From positions 1-34,723 of the forward strand of contig JAFXSR010000051.1 of NCBI GenBank assembly GCA_017525505.1: a stretch of DNA of 34,723 bases, in the 5' to 3' direction. Both the position numbers and the translations under genes were made by a program. Origin of the DNA: Bacteroidales bacterium (GTDB taxonomy: Bacteria > Bacteroidota > Bacteroidia > Bacteroidales > WCHB1-69). Position 1 is the stretch's first letter. The number at the start of each line of letters is the position of its first letter. Shown here one piece after another: positions 1 to 6,933 of this stretch. A model generated the notes under the pieces. That model made no database searches, had not been told where the DNA came from, and saw nothing but the letters and a program-made list of their open reading frames with translations.

Positions 1-279
1 ATCAAAGAACCCAATTCTAAAAATAGCCCCTCCGTTCCAGACATACAATCTTTATTGGAAGTTTTTAATCAAAATCAAAAATTGCTAACAGTATATCATT
101 ATATCTCAACTCATTCTAACTGCAAAATAAGCGATATAAGTGATGATTGCAAAATCTCAAAAGGCTCTGTCAGCCGTTATCTCGCCAAACTGACAGAGCA
201 TGGATTGATTTCATATGTTGGAGCGAAAAAGACTGGCGGCTATACCATTACCCAACAAAAACCCCTAACAGAGGAGTAG
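1..279 (+). CDS. Winged-helix DNA-binding protein, C-terminal part (5' end outside window)
   Basis: The frame is open from base 1 to the TAG at 277-279, so this is probably the tail of a longer gene starting upstream. A TTG at 55 could start a 74-residue protein, but the 18 upstream codons are also open. The visible protein is a winged-helix fold: a helix around KLLTVYHYISTHSN, a helix-turn-helix CKISDISDDCKISKGSVSRYL, and a wing ending GAKKTGGYTI. Such a C-terminal wing with a KK-x-GGY motif is typical of multi-copy Bacteroidota AlbA_2/Fic-type ATP-binding regulators (family knowledge). I infer that class but cannot see the N-terminal domain. The last codons and the DNA just past the stop recur in degraded form at 3984-4083. 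Confidence 0.55.
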   Translation: MKEPNSKNSPSVPDIQSLLEVFNQNQKLLTVYHYISTHSNCKISDISDDCKISKGSVSRYLAKLTEHGLISYVGAKKTGGYTITQQKPLTEE

Positions 280-322
280 CGCCACCACCGTCGTCGTCGG
301 ACGCGATTCATCGCGTCCCTAC
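220..322 (+). repeat. Gene-tail plus hairpin repeat, copy 1
   Basis: This stretch carries the last codons of the winged-helix gene, its stop, a short GCCACCACCGTCGTCG-like linker, and an inverted repeat at 299-318 (GGACGCGAT / ATCGCGTCC, 9-bp stem, 2-nt loop) followed by CTACG. It matches 3984-4083 across both coding and non-coding parts, apart from a 3-nt difference in the linker. The hairpin has no T-tract, so a simple intrinsic terminator is not obvious. Confidence 0.7.
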
Positions 323-381
323 GTTTCTATTCATTATCATATTATCATTTCCCCTCGAGCGAAGTGAAATTCCCCTACCCC

Positions 382-447
382 CTGACCACTGACCACTGAC
401 CACTGAAAATTGGCACATTAGCACATTGCCTCATTGGCACATTTATT
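382..447. repeat. Short tandem repeats at the 3' end of rpoD
   Basis: Two adjacent degenerate microsatellites are visible. At 382-406 a 7-bp unit CTGACCA occurs about 3.6 times. At 410-442 there are repeated GGCACATT / AGCACATT units (TTGGCACATT, AGCACATTG, TTGGCACATT). The second runs into the reverse-strand stop codon of rpoD. Units of the same AATGTGC type recur at 1315-1344 and 28829-28862. Function unknown. Confidence 0.7.
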
Positions 448-1309
448 ACAGGTATATCTTCAAATTCCGGTTTTTGGTCTCCTGTTTGAGGCGTTTGAGG
501 GCACGCTCCTTGATTTGACGCACCCGCTCTCGTGACAAACCCACGGCATCACCGATTTCATCCAGGGTATATTCATGGCTCACTCCAATGCCGAAAAAGA
601 GCTTGACAATCTCTATTTCCTTTTCATTCAGTGTTTTCTTCAGTATCTCATTAATTTCTGAGGACAGCGACTCATTGATTAGCTTGTCATCGGTATCTTT
701 CTCCACATTATAAATAAATGTGTCTGAAAACTTGGTGTCATCATCCGGCGATACTGGCGAGTCCATCGACTGCGGATGATTGTTGATTCTCAGAATCTCA
801 TTCACCTTGTCAACAGGCAGATCCATCGCCTCCGAAATCTCTTCCAAAGTGGGAGCGCGCTGGAACTCCTGCTCCAGATGGGCGATTTCTTTCTTGATTT
901 TGTTGATGGTACCCACTTGGTTCAGGGGCAGACGCACAATACGAGACTGGTCGGCAATAGCCTGACAAATGGCCTGGCGTATCCACCACACCGCATACGA
1001 GATAAACTTGAACCCACGGGTCTCGTCGAAACGCTTGGCAGCCTTGATCAAACCGATATTGCCCTCGTTAATCAAGTCGGGCAGACTGATACCCTGGTTC
1101 TGGTACTGCTTTGCCACGGAAACGACAAAACGCAGGTTGGCCTTGGTCAGTCTTTCCAGCGCTTCCTGATCGCCTTGTTTGATACGTCTTGCCAGCTCAA
1201 CCTCCTCGTCGGCGCTAATCATCTGCTCTTTGCCAATATCCGCCAAAAAGCGGTCCAACGAAGCGGTATCGCGGTTGGTGATGGATTTCGAAATCTTTAA
1301 TTGTCTCAT
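446..1309 (-). CDS. rpoD: Primary RNA polymerase sigma factor, RpoD/SigA family
   Basis: The 287-residue protein directs core RNA polymerase to housekeeping promoters. Region 1.2 lies near residues 18-70 (DEEVELARRIKQGDQEALERL). Region 2 with the DNA-melting helix follows (RFDETRGFKFISYAVWWIRQAI). Region 3 comes next, and region 4 ends in the -35-type helix-turn-helix TLDEIGDAVGLSRERVRQI. The length is that of the compact Bacteroidota primary sigma, which lacks the long region 1.1 of proteobacterial RpoD and reads the -33 TTTG / -7 TAnnTTTG promoters seen across this window (family knowledge). The start is the ATG at 1307-1309. The gene precedes no other minus-strand gene and follows htrA after 148 bp of repeat-rich spacer, so it is probably transcribed alone. 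Confidence 0.95.
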   Translation of the reverse strand: MRQLKISKSITNRDTASLDRFLADIGKEQMISADEEVELARRIKQGDQEALERLTKANLRFVVSVAKQYQNQGISLPDLINEGNIGLIKAAKRFDETRGFKFISYAVWWIRQAICQAIADQSRIVRLPLNQVGTINKIKKEIAHLEQEFQRAPTLEEISEAMDLPVDKVNEILRINNHPQSMDSPVSPDDDTKFSDTFIYNVEKDTDDKLINESLSSEINEILKKTLNEKEIEIVKLFFGIGVSHEYTLDEIGDAVGLSRERVRQIKERALKRLKQETKNRNLKIYL

Positions 1310-1314
1310 ATTAT

Positions 1315-1457
1315 TAATGTGCTAATTTTCAATGTGCTAATTAAATTAAGAACTAAGATAGTTTTTTGTTGATTTGATGAACTGTTGATTTGTTTTTTAA
1401 TTTTTGGTTTTTAGTTCTTAATTTTCTGTAACCTGTCCCCTGTATCCTGACTCCTGT
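1315..1457. repeat. Repeat-rich spacer between htrA and rpoD
   Basis: Three low-complexity patches fill the spacer: AATGTGCTAATT written twice at 1315-1344, TTGTTGATTTG / CTGTTGATTTG at about 1376-1392, and an ACCTGTCCCCTGTATCCTGAC type repeat at 1431-1456 that stops 1 base before the htrA stop codon. No convincing terminator or strong -7 box for rpoD was found here. Confidence 0.55.
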
Positions 1458-2882
1458 TTACGGCAGTTGTATCGTGTAGGTATATTTATAGTAGCCGTTG
1501 TCATACACGCCTTCGATGGCGATAAATCTATCACTGTTATGCTGGAAAAATTTATCCAGGTCTTTGGTGTCAGAGATAATGCGGCCATTGATGACCGTAA
1601 TCACAAAGCCTTTCTTCACACCGGACTTCTGCAGCAGACCATCGCCAAGATTGGTCACCTTCACACCACCGGTGATACGGTAATAGTTCAGCTCTCGCTT
1701 GCTCAAGTCGCTGAAAGAGGCGCCCAACACAGTTTCCGCAGTGGCATTGTTCTGCTCCACAATATCCGTATTTCCCTGACGGTTCAGCAAACGGAGGTCT
1801 TTCACAGACTCCTGTCCCTTGTGCAACACTTTCACCTTGACCGTCTCTCCTGGGGAGTGCTGCATCAGCACCTCTCGCAGTTCGGAAGCGGAATTGGTTT
1901 TGGTATCGTTAATTGCCAGAATCACATCCCCCTCTTCCAAACCGCTCTGATAAGCGGCACCATTGGCATCCACCAAACCCACTATCACTCCGTCCAAACT
2001 CTTCAGATTCAGCTCCTCGGCTTTCTGAGGCGTAATATCCATAATGGAAACACCCAGATACGCACGCTGTACCACCCCATAGGTTTTCAGGTCGCTGGCC
2101 ACCTTGCGGGCAATGTTGGACGGAATGGCAAAGGAATAGCCTGTATAATAGCCGGTTCCGGAAGCAATGGCTGTGTTGATACCAATCAGCTCGCCCTGCA
2201 CATTCACCAAAGCCCCACCGCTATTTCCCTGATTCAGAGCTGCATCGGTCTGAATAAATGACTCAATATTGGAACTTCCTTCCATGATATTCAGATTTCG
2301 GGCCTTGGCACTCACAATACCTGCGGTCACCGTGGACGTGAGGTTAAACGGATTGCCCACTGCCAGCACCCACTCGCCAATACGCACCTTGTCGGAATTG
2401 CCGAAACTCAAATACGGCAGCTGGCTTTCCTCAATCTTAATCAAGGCTAAATCCGCTTCCGCATCGTTGCCCACCAACGTGGCGTTGAACTCGCGCTTGT
2501 CGTTCAAAGTGACAGTGATTTTCTCCGCATCCTCCACCACATGGTTGTTGGTGATAATATAGCCGTCAGGAGCAATAATGACACCCGAACCAGCAGCCTG
2601 TACCGGGTACTCATTACTTTGACCATACGGAATACCGAAAAAATGCTCCCAAAAAGAGTCGTTATAATAGCTGTCCCATGCGGAATTTTTCTGTTTAAAT
2701 TCCGTTTTGATATGCACAACTGCCTGCACAGAGTGTTCCGCAGCCGCTGTCAAATCGACATAATTGGAAAATTTCGGAGAATTTTGGAAGTTTTCCCCCG
2801 TTGGAGTTTGAGCGTTTAAACTGACGCTAAAAACACACAACAAGCTAATTATCAGCATTTTAAAAAATTTATTAATCGCCAT
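1458..2882 (-). CDS. Do/HtrA-family periplasmic serine endopeptidase with two PDZ domains
   Basis: The 474-residue protein is a DegP/DegQ-type quality-control protease that degrades or refolds damaged envelope proteins. A signal peptide occupies about residues 1-24 (hydrophobic core MLIISLLCVFSVSLNA). The trypsin-like domain keeps the full triad: His114 in TNNHVVED, Asp144 in EADLALIKI and Ser221 in NQGNSGGALV. PDZ1 follows at about 270-370 (AYLGVSIMDITP, GDVILAINDTKT). A second, more divergent PDZ is at about 385-474 (GGVKVTNLGDGLLQKSGVKKGFVITVING). Length and order fit the family. A weak -7-like TATATTCG lies upstream near 2920-2927 on the minus strand. The gene is not obviously co-transcribed with rpoD. 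Confidence 0.95.
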   Translation of the reverse strand: MAINKFFKMLIISLLCVFSVSLNAQTPTGENFQNSPKFSNYVDLTAAAEHSVQAVVHIKTEFKQKNSAWDSYYNDSFWEHFFGIPYGQSNEYPVQAAGSGVIIAPDGYIITNNHVVEDAEKITVTLNDKREFNATLVGNDAEADLALIKIEESQLPYLSFGNSDKVRIGEWVLAVGNPFNLTSTVTAGIVSAKARNLNIMEGSSNIESFIQTDAALNQGNSGGALVNVQGELIGINTAIASGTGYYTGYSFAIPSNIARKVASDLKTYGVVQRAYLGVSIMDITPQKAEELNLKSLDGVIVGLVDANGAAYQSGLEEGDVILAINDTKTNSASELREVLMQHSPGETVKVKVLHKGQESVKDLRLLNRQGNTDIVEQNNATAETVLGASFSDLSKRELNYYRITGGVKVTNLGDGLLQKSGVKKGFVITVINGRIISDTKDLDKFFQHNSDRFIAIEGVYDNGYYKYTYTIQLP

Positions 2883-2984
2883 TTTCCCATTACAATTTAG
2901 TGATGTAATAATATAAAGACGAATATAGAACGAAATTGTTTAATAAAAAGTATAATTTTTTTCCGCTGGTATGATTTTTTTTTA

Positions 2985-2992
2985 TAATTTTG
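2985..2992 (+). promoter_or_regulatory. Candidate -7 box of the rplU-rpmA promoter
   Basis: TAATTTTG fits the Bacteroidota -7 consensus TAnnTTTG and lies 38 bases before the rplU ATG. No good -33 TTTG is seen at the usual 19-21 bp spacing; the upstream DNA is T-rich. Confidence 0.6.
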
Positions 2993-3030
2993 CAGCCCCA
3001 AAAAATTATTAACCAAAAATATCAATCACA

Positions 3031-3342
3031 ATGTACGCAATCGTAGAAATAGCAGGGCAACAGTTCAAGATTGAGCAAGGCCGCAAGGTTTATGTTCATC
3101 GCCTCAATGCTGAAGAAGGGTCGCAAGTTAAATTCGACCGCGTGATGCTCGTTGATAATGACGGTACCGTAAACGTAGGTACTCCCACCGTTGCCGGTGC
3201 AGAGGTAACCGCTACCGTTGTCAACCACATCAAAGGTGACAAAGTTCTTGTTTTCAAGAAGAAAAGAAGAAAAGGTTATCAGAAAATGAATGGTCATCGT
3301 CAGTACCTGACCACACTGAAAATCGATTCTATAACCTTCTAA
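3031..3342 (+). CDS. rplU: 50S ribosomal protein L21
   Basis: The 103-residue protein begins [17 protein letters not shown], the L21 signature, and ends with the basic [16 protein letters not shown] segment that contacts 23S rRNA. Size is normal for the family. It binds domain regions of 23S rRNA in the large subunit near L20. It is the first gene of the classic rplU-rpmA pair: rpmA starts 30 bases after its stop, and the pair ends at the terminator at 3661-3689. The start ATG at 3031 is supported by the -7 box at 2985-2992. Confidence 0.97.
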   Translation: MYAIVEIAGQQFKIEQGRKVYVHRLNAEEGSQVKFDRVMLVDNDGTVNVGTPTVAGAEVTATVVNHIKGDKVLVFKKKRRKGYQKMNGHRQYLTTLKIDSITF

Positions 3343-3372
3343 TTTAGTATTAACGATTAAAAACTTACAGAA

Positions 3373-3636
3373 ATGGCTCATAAAAAAGGTGTCGGTAGTT
3401 CACAGAACGGTCGTGAATCCCACAGCAAACGCTTAGGCGTTAAGATTTTTGGCGGTCAGCTGGCCAAAGCCGGTAACATCATTATCCGCCAGAGAGGTAC
3501 CGTCCACAATCCTGGTATGAACGTAGGTATGGGTAAAGACCATACTTTGTTCGCCCTGATTGATGGAACTGTAGCTTTCAAAAAAGGTAGAAACGGTAAA
3601 TCTTTTGTTTCTGTACAACCTGTTGCAGAGGCATAA
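3373..3636 (+). CDS. rpmA: 50S ribosomal protein L27
   Basis: The 87-residue protein starts [20 protein letters not shown], the typical L27 N-terminus that reaches toward the peptidyl-transferase centre, followed by [22 protein letters not shown] and [20 protein letters not shown]. There is no Firmicutes-type cleaved N-terminal extension. It lies directly downstream of rplU in the same transcription unit and upstream of a strong intrinsic terminator. Confidence 0.97.
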   Translation: MAHKKGVGSSQNGRESHSKRLGVKIFGGQLAKAGNIIIRQRGTVHNPGMNVGMGKDHTLFALIDGTVAFKKGRNGKSFVSVQPVAEA

Positions 3637-3660
3637 AGTTTGTTCATAATGTTTGATTGG

Positions 3661-3689
3661 AAAAACCGCTCGCTTGAGCGGTTTTTTTT
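3661..3689 (+). terminator. Intrinsic terminator of rplU-rpmA
   Basis: An 11-bp stem (AAAAACCGCTC, loop GCTT, GAGCGGTTTTT) is followed by a run of eight T from 3682. It lies 25 bases past the rpmA stop. Confidence 0.9.
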
Positions 3690-3699
3690 GTCCCCAGCT

Positions 3700-3814
3700 T
3701 CCTGAGTATATTATGCAAAAACAACTTGCGGGCTATGCCGCGGTTCGTTTCTCCTTGCTGCTTCAGTAGCAGCACTTGCTTGATTATGCTCATCTCTTTT
3801 ACTGTTCCTGCCAT
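3700..3814 (-). pseudogene. IS21-type transposase (istA) N-terminal relic
   Basis: Read on the minus strand from an ATG at 3812-3814, the sequence encodes MAGTVKEMSIIKQVLLLKQQ followed by GETNRGIARKL. This closely resembles the N-terminal helix-turn-helix start of IS21-family IstA proteins (pattern MSxIKQxLxLxxxGxSNRxIAxxL). Similarity stops after about 32 residues, and the frame then runs into the rpmA terminator, so more than 90% of a normal transposase (about 400-500 aa) is missing and no istB is present. I read it as a dead insertion-sequence fragment. Upstream in-frame codons to 3862 do not look like IstA. A -7-like box sits at 3840-3847. Confidence 0.5.
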
Positions 3815-3839
3815 TTTTGCACTGTTTTTGTTATCAGTA

Positions 3840-3847
3840 CAAAGATA
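3840..3847 (-). promoter_or_regulatory. Candidate -7 box upstream of the istA relic
   Basis: On the minus strand the sequence is TATCTTTG, a perfect TAnnTTTG, placed 25 bases before the ATG of the istA-like fragment. No -33 TTTG is seen at the usual distance. It may be the leftover promoter of the lost element. Confidence 0.4.
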
Positions 3848-3956
3848 ACGGAAACTCTCCATGTAGTGAACGGGTATCGGGCGGAATATGTATAAAATAA
3901 AAAAATTTTTCTTTTGCTCACGATTTTCATGGCGAATACACTGGTTTGAGATAATA

Positions 3957-4043
3957 ATGGATCGTCAACTTATTCAACACAACGGGAGCAAGAAATATGG
4001 AGGTTATACCATTATCCAACAGAAGCCCCTAACAGAGGAATAG
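3957..4043 (+). pseudogene. Remnant of winged-helix regulator, C-terminal tail only
   Basis: A 28-codon frame from ATG 3957 ends with GSKKYGGYTIIQQKPLTEE and a TAG at 4041-4043. It matches the last residues of the partial gene at the window start (GAKKTGGYTITQQKPLTEE). The rest of the winged helix and any N-terminal domain are absent, so this is the broken end of a paralogue rather than a gene. The KKYGGY form is closer to the usual family motif than the KKTGGY of copy 1. Confidence 0.6.
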
Positions 4044-4083
4044 CACCACCATCATCGTCGGACGCAATGAATTTCGTCCCTAC
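3984..4083 (+). repeat. Gene-tail plus hairpin repeat, copy 2
   Basis: This copy aligns with 220-322 through the coding tail, the stop and the downstream hairpin. The hairpin at 4060-4079 is decayed (GGACG / CGTCC outer stem and AAT / ATT inner stem separated by one mismatch). The spacer 3864-4160 holds nothing else recognisable. Confidence 0.65.
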
Positions 4084-4126
4084 AATAAAATTCATACATC
4101 CATGTATAACTAAGGAATTTTATGTG

Positions 4127-4134
4127 TAAATTTG
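4127..4134 (+). promoter_or_regulatory. Candidate -7 box for the kinase/dCMP deaminase operon
   Basis: TAAATTTG matches TAnnTTTG and lies 28 bases before the ATG at 4163. A -33 TTTG at normal spacing is not evident. Confidence 0.5.
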
Positions 4135-4162
4135 CCAGCGATTAATAATAGCAGTTTGTACT

Positions 4163-4723
4163 ATGATAATTATCGGTATTACAGGAACTTTGGGTGCGGG
4201 AAAGGGCACTATTGTGGATTACCTGATTGAGAAACGACAATTTCTGCACTACTCGGTGCGCAACTACCTGATTGAAGAGGCCGAGCGAAGAGGACTTCCC
4301 ATCAACCGCGACACTTTCGTGGTGGTGGCCAACGAGCTGAGAGCCACCCACTGCCCCTCGTACATCACCGACGAGTTGTTCAAACGCGCCCAACAGCGGG
4401 GACAAAACGCCATCATTGAGAGCATTCGCACCCCAGGTGAGGTGGACTCGCTGAAACAAAAAGGCAATTTCACGCTGTTGGCCGTGGATGCCGACCCAAA
4501 AGTGCGCTACGAGCGTATTGTGGGCCGCAACTCCGAAACCGACCACGTGAGTTTCGAGACTTTCATCGAAAACGAGCAACGCGAGATGACCTCCACCGAC
4601 CCCAACAAGCAAAATCTGTCGAAATGCATCCAAATGGCGGACTTTACCCTGCAAAATAACGGGGATTTCGAGGCATTGTATCAACAAATTGATGACATTC
4701 TAAAACAAATGGACCATGAGTGA
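4163..4723 (+). CDS. P-loop nucleotide kinase-like protein (dephospho-CoA/dNMP kinase fold)
   Basis: The 186-residue protein opens with a beta strand and Walker A loop, MIIIGITGTLGAGKGT (Lys14), as in nucleoside-monophosphate and dephospho-CoA kinases. A lid-like region lies at about 110-130 (ADPKVRYERIVGRNSE). The phosphate acceptor is not readable from sequence. The 3' end overlaps the dCMP deaminase gene by 8 bases (ATG 4716, TGA 4721-4723), which suggests translational coupling and a linked role in deoxynucleotide metabolism. Some eukaryotic dCMP deaminases, such as yeast Dcd1, carry a P-loop kinase-like N-terminal region (family knowledge), so this pair may be the unfused version. It is unlikely to be CoaE itself, but this is uncertain. 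Confidence 0.75.
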   Translation: MIIIGITGTLGAGKGTIVDYLIEKRQFLHYSVRNYLIEEAERRGLPINRDTFVVVANELRATHCPSYITDELFKRAQQRGQNAIIESIRTPGEVDSLKQKGNFTLLAVDADPKVRYERIVGRNSETDHVSFETFIENEQREMTSTDPNKQNLSKCIQMADFTLQNNGDFEALYQQIDDILKQMDHE

Positions 4724-5216
4724 GAATTCAGCAACCAAATACCAGCGTCCTTCGTGGGATGAATACTTCATGGAAATCGCCAACACGGTAAGTAAACGCG
4801 CCACCTGCGACCGCGGACGTAGCGGCTGCGTAGTGGTTCGCGACCGCCAGATACTGGTCACCGGCTATGTCGGTTCCCCGAAAGGGCTGCCCCATTGCGA
4901 CGAGGTAGGGCATCAGTTCAAACGCACAGTACATGAAGACGGCACCGTTACCGAGCACTGCGTGCGCACGGTGCATGCCGAGCAAAACGCCATCTGCCAG
5001 GCCGCCAAATTAGGCATTTCCTTAGACGGAGCCACGCTATACTGCCGCATGACCCCCTGCCGTGTGTGCGCCATGCTCATCATCAACTGTGGCATCAAGC
5101 GCGTGGTGTGTGAGAAAAAATACCACGCCGGCGCAGAATCCGAAGAGATGTTCAAGATGGCAGGAGTGCAACTCGACTTTTTCTCTGAAGAGGTGGTGAA
5201 ATACGACAGACAATAA
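4716..5216 (+). CDS. Deoxycytidylate (dCMP) deaminase
   Basis: The 166-residue protein is a zinc-dependent cytidine-deaminase-fold enzyme that would convert dCMP to dUMP, the thymidylate synthase substrate. The catalytic motif is complete: HAE at 87-89 (His87 zinc ligand, Glu89 proton shuttle) and PCRVC with zinc ligands Cys115 and Cys118. The N-terminal RPSWDEYFMEIA and the insert GYVGSPKGLPHCDE are dCMP-deaminase/ComEB features that distinguish it from tRNA adenosine deaminase. It overlaps the P-loop kinase gene. Together with tdk at 8091 it points to dTTP supply from both dCMP and thymidine. A bidirectional terminator follows at 5268-5300. Confidence 0.9.
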   Translation: MSENSATKYQRPSWDEYFMEIANTVSKRATCDRGRSGCVVVRDRQILVTGYVGSPKGLPHCDEVGHQFKRTVHEDGTVTEHCVRTVHAEQNAICQAAKLGISLDGATLYCRMTPCRVCAMLIINCGIKRVVCEKKYHAGAESEEMFKMAGVQLDFFSEEVVKYDRQ

Positions 5217-5267
5217 TTGCCCGGAAATCATAGGACTGTCATATTATAGGAGCCTCACAATAGACAT

Positions 5268-5300
5268 AAAAAAAGGCGACCATTTGGCCGCCTTTTTTTT
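5268..5300. terminator. Bidirectional terminator between dCMP deaminase and lipoprotein genes
   Basis: An A7 tract, stem GGCG / CGCC with inner CC / GG, and a T8 tract form a hairpin that works in either direction. It sits between convergent genes ending at 5216 and 5312. Confidence 0.85.
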
Positions 5301-5311
5301 GATGTAAAAAA

Positions 5312-5557
5312 TTATTTACATTTAACTTCTACAGAAACTTCCTTCCCCTCGGTAACTACAGAGTATCCTTGGTGTTTATCAACAGACATTTCTGAGCAAA
5401 TAGACTTCTCGAAAAATCTTGTTCCACCATTGTCAATAGTTTCAACATAAACCTTCTTGCCATCCTCATAACGAGTGCAATTACATTTCTTGCCACATGA
5501 GGTGAACATCAAAGCTGAAACGGCTACGACAGCCATAATTCCTAATACTTTTTTCAT
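5312..5557 (-). CDS. Small cysteine-containing lipoprotein, function unknown
   Basis: The 81-residue protein has a lipoprotein signal peptide: positive start MKK, a hydrophobic stretch, and a lipobox ending FTS-Cys21. The mature part is about 60 residues with further cysteines at 25, 27, 54 and 80, so two disulfides are possible in the periplasm. No family was recognised. It is convergent with the dCMP deaminase gene. A -7 box at 5595-5602 supports the ATG start. It lies 111 bases beyond the end of the C1 peptidase gene, with its own likely promoter. Confidence 0.75.
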   Translation of the reverse strand: MKKVLGIMAVVAVSALMFTSCGKKCNCTRYEDGKKVYVETIDNGGTRFFEKSICSEMSVDKHQGYSVVTEGKEVSVEVKCK

Positions 5558-5594
5558 AATATTTTTATTTTTGCTGGTATTGAATTTTTATTTG

Positions 5595-5602
5595 CAAAGA
5601 TA
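5595..5602 (-). promoter_or_regulatory. Candidate -7 box for the small lipoprotein gene
   Basis: On the minus strand this reads TATCTTTG, a perfect TAnnTTTG, 37 bases before the ATG. No -33 TTTG is seen at normal spacing. Confidence 0.5.
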
Positions 5603-5668
5603 GGAATAATTTCAACGTCCTGCTAAGGAGACTATAATATTAAGTTTTTTTAACAAGATAGCTAACAA

Positions 5669-6904
5669 CTACTTGATACCCAGTTTCTTTTTGATTTCTT
5701 TTGGAATTCCGTTTTTGTGAACCACAATATTCATGGTTTTGTAACGGACGTATGCTTTGCTGGCGTAGAACATACCATCATATTTGTACACTTTGCCCCA
5801 GCTGTTTTTCACCAAGTAATATTCGTTGCCTATCTGATCTTTGGCCTTGCCATAAATCAACATGCCGTGGTCGTCGGTGGTTTCCCATGAATCGAAAGCC
5901 AGCTGACGTTCTTCGGGGGTCACCCAGCGCTGCGGAGTGGGATGCTCGTACGCCTCTTTGGCACGGTCAGACTTGCTCAAACCTGTCCAATGAGCCATAT
6001 CGCTGCCGCTATTGTCGCTGCTAGTAGCGTCCAAATCGGGCAATACAGCAAAACCTTCACGGATACCTTTGCGGAAACCTTCCTCGCTGACATCAGCACC
6101 CCATGCGATGGTATAACCATTGTCAATAGCATAATCAAAAATATCCATGAACTCATCCAAAGGCAAGTTATAGCACTGAGCCCAACGCCAGTTGTCCTGA
6201 ATTTCCAAGACGAACTTCTCGTAATAAGGATGATGTGTATAAGAAGTAATAGAAATATAATCATCAGGATTCAAACCCAAAGAATTGTAGAATGACATCG
6301 GCGTATAAGTGACGCCATTGTACACGAAACTTTCAGGACGTTTGCCCAAATAAATGTCATGCACAGCTTCGATGGCTTTCACCCACAACACCTCGTTTTT
6401 GTTGTTGTGCTGCAGAGATTTATGATCGCCTTCAGCAATAGCTTTCACGATAGCGTCGCTGATAGCGGACAATTCGCCATGTTTGGAAAGGCTGTCGCCA
6501 TACATGGCACCGGGACGCATCTCGGCTTCGGGCACCAAACCGAAAGTCTTCATGCCGTAAATCACATCGTAGAAAGAACCGCCCTGTGAGAAAGAAACAT
6601 CACCATGGGTACGAACGGCTGCTTTGGCACGGTCGATGTAAGTGTTGTGAACAATGTACATTTCGGAAAGATCGTATTCGCCCTTGCCCATACGGAGCAA
6701 TTCGGCCTCGATAAAACCGAGTCCTGAGTAGCACCAGCAGGTACCTGCACGAGCCTGGTCCTTCACCGAAGTGACGGGGATTTCTTTCAGGTTAGTGAAC
6801 ACATAACCTTCTTTTTTCTCTTCTTTCTTGGTTTCGTTTTGCGCGAATACCACACCGCTGAAAAGCAGAGCGGCAATGGTAAGGAGGGAAACTAATTTTT
6901 TCAT
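5669..6904 (-). CDS. Secreted C1-family cysteine peptidase, bleomycin hydrolase/PepC-like
   Basis: The 411-residue protein has a signal peptide at about residues 1-21 (MKKLVSLLTIAALLFSGVVFA). The papain-type active site is intact: Gln50 and Cys56 in VKDQARAGTCWCYS, His346 in TTDDHGMLIYG and Asn367 in LVKNSWG. The spacing and the GTCW form are those of bleomycin hydrolase-like aminopeptidases, many of which are exported in Bacteroidota (family knowledge). I chose the ATG at 6902-6904 because it starts the signal peptide; a longer frame to 7051 would overlap the upstream gene. It begins 29 bases after the stop of the Pro/Glu-repeat gene, so the two are probably one operon. Confidence 0.9.
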   Translation of the reverse strand: MKKLVSLLTIAALLFSGVVFAQNETKKEEKKEGYVFTNLKEIPVTSVKDQARAGTCWCYSGLGFIEAELLRMGKGEYDLSEMYIVHNTYIDRAKAAVRTHGDVSFSQGGSFYDVIYGMKTFGLVPEAEMRPGAMYGDSLSKHGELSAISDAIVKAIAEGDHKSLQHNNKNEVLWVKAIEAVHDIYLGKRPESFVYNGVTYTPMSFYNSLGLNPDDYISITSYTHHPYYEKFVLEIQDNWRWAQCYNLPLDEFMDIFDYAIDNGYTIAWGADVSEEGFRKGIREGFAVLPDLDATSSDNSGSDMAHWTGLSKSDRAKEAYEHPTPQRWVTPEERQLAFDSWETTDDHGMLIYGKAKDQIGNEYYLVKNSWGKVYKYDGMFYASKAYVRYKTMNIVVHKNGIPKEIKKKLGIK

Positions 6905-6933
6905 TTTAGATAATTTTGTTAAACGTATAATGA

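Noticed and set aside
299..318. Intrinsic terminator for the first gene
   Set aside because: The hairpin is strong but has no T-tract and recurs as part of a repeat, so it was annotated as a repeat.
1467..2261. Long open frame (264 codons) on the plus strand opposite htrA
   Set aside because: It is antisense to a gene with a complete signal peptide, catalytic triad and PDZ domains, and its translation has no recognisable domain.
2993..3030. Autoregulatory L21 leader RNA
   Set aside because: The leader is too short and shows no stem-loop of the known L21 leader motifs.
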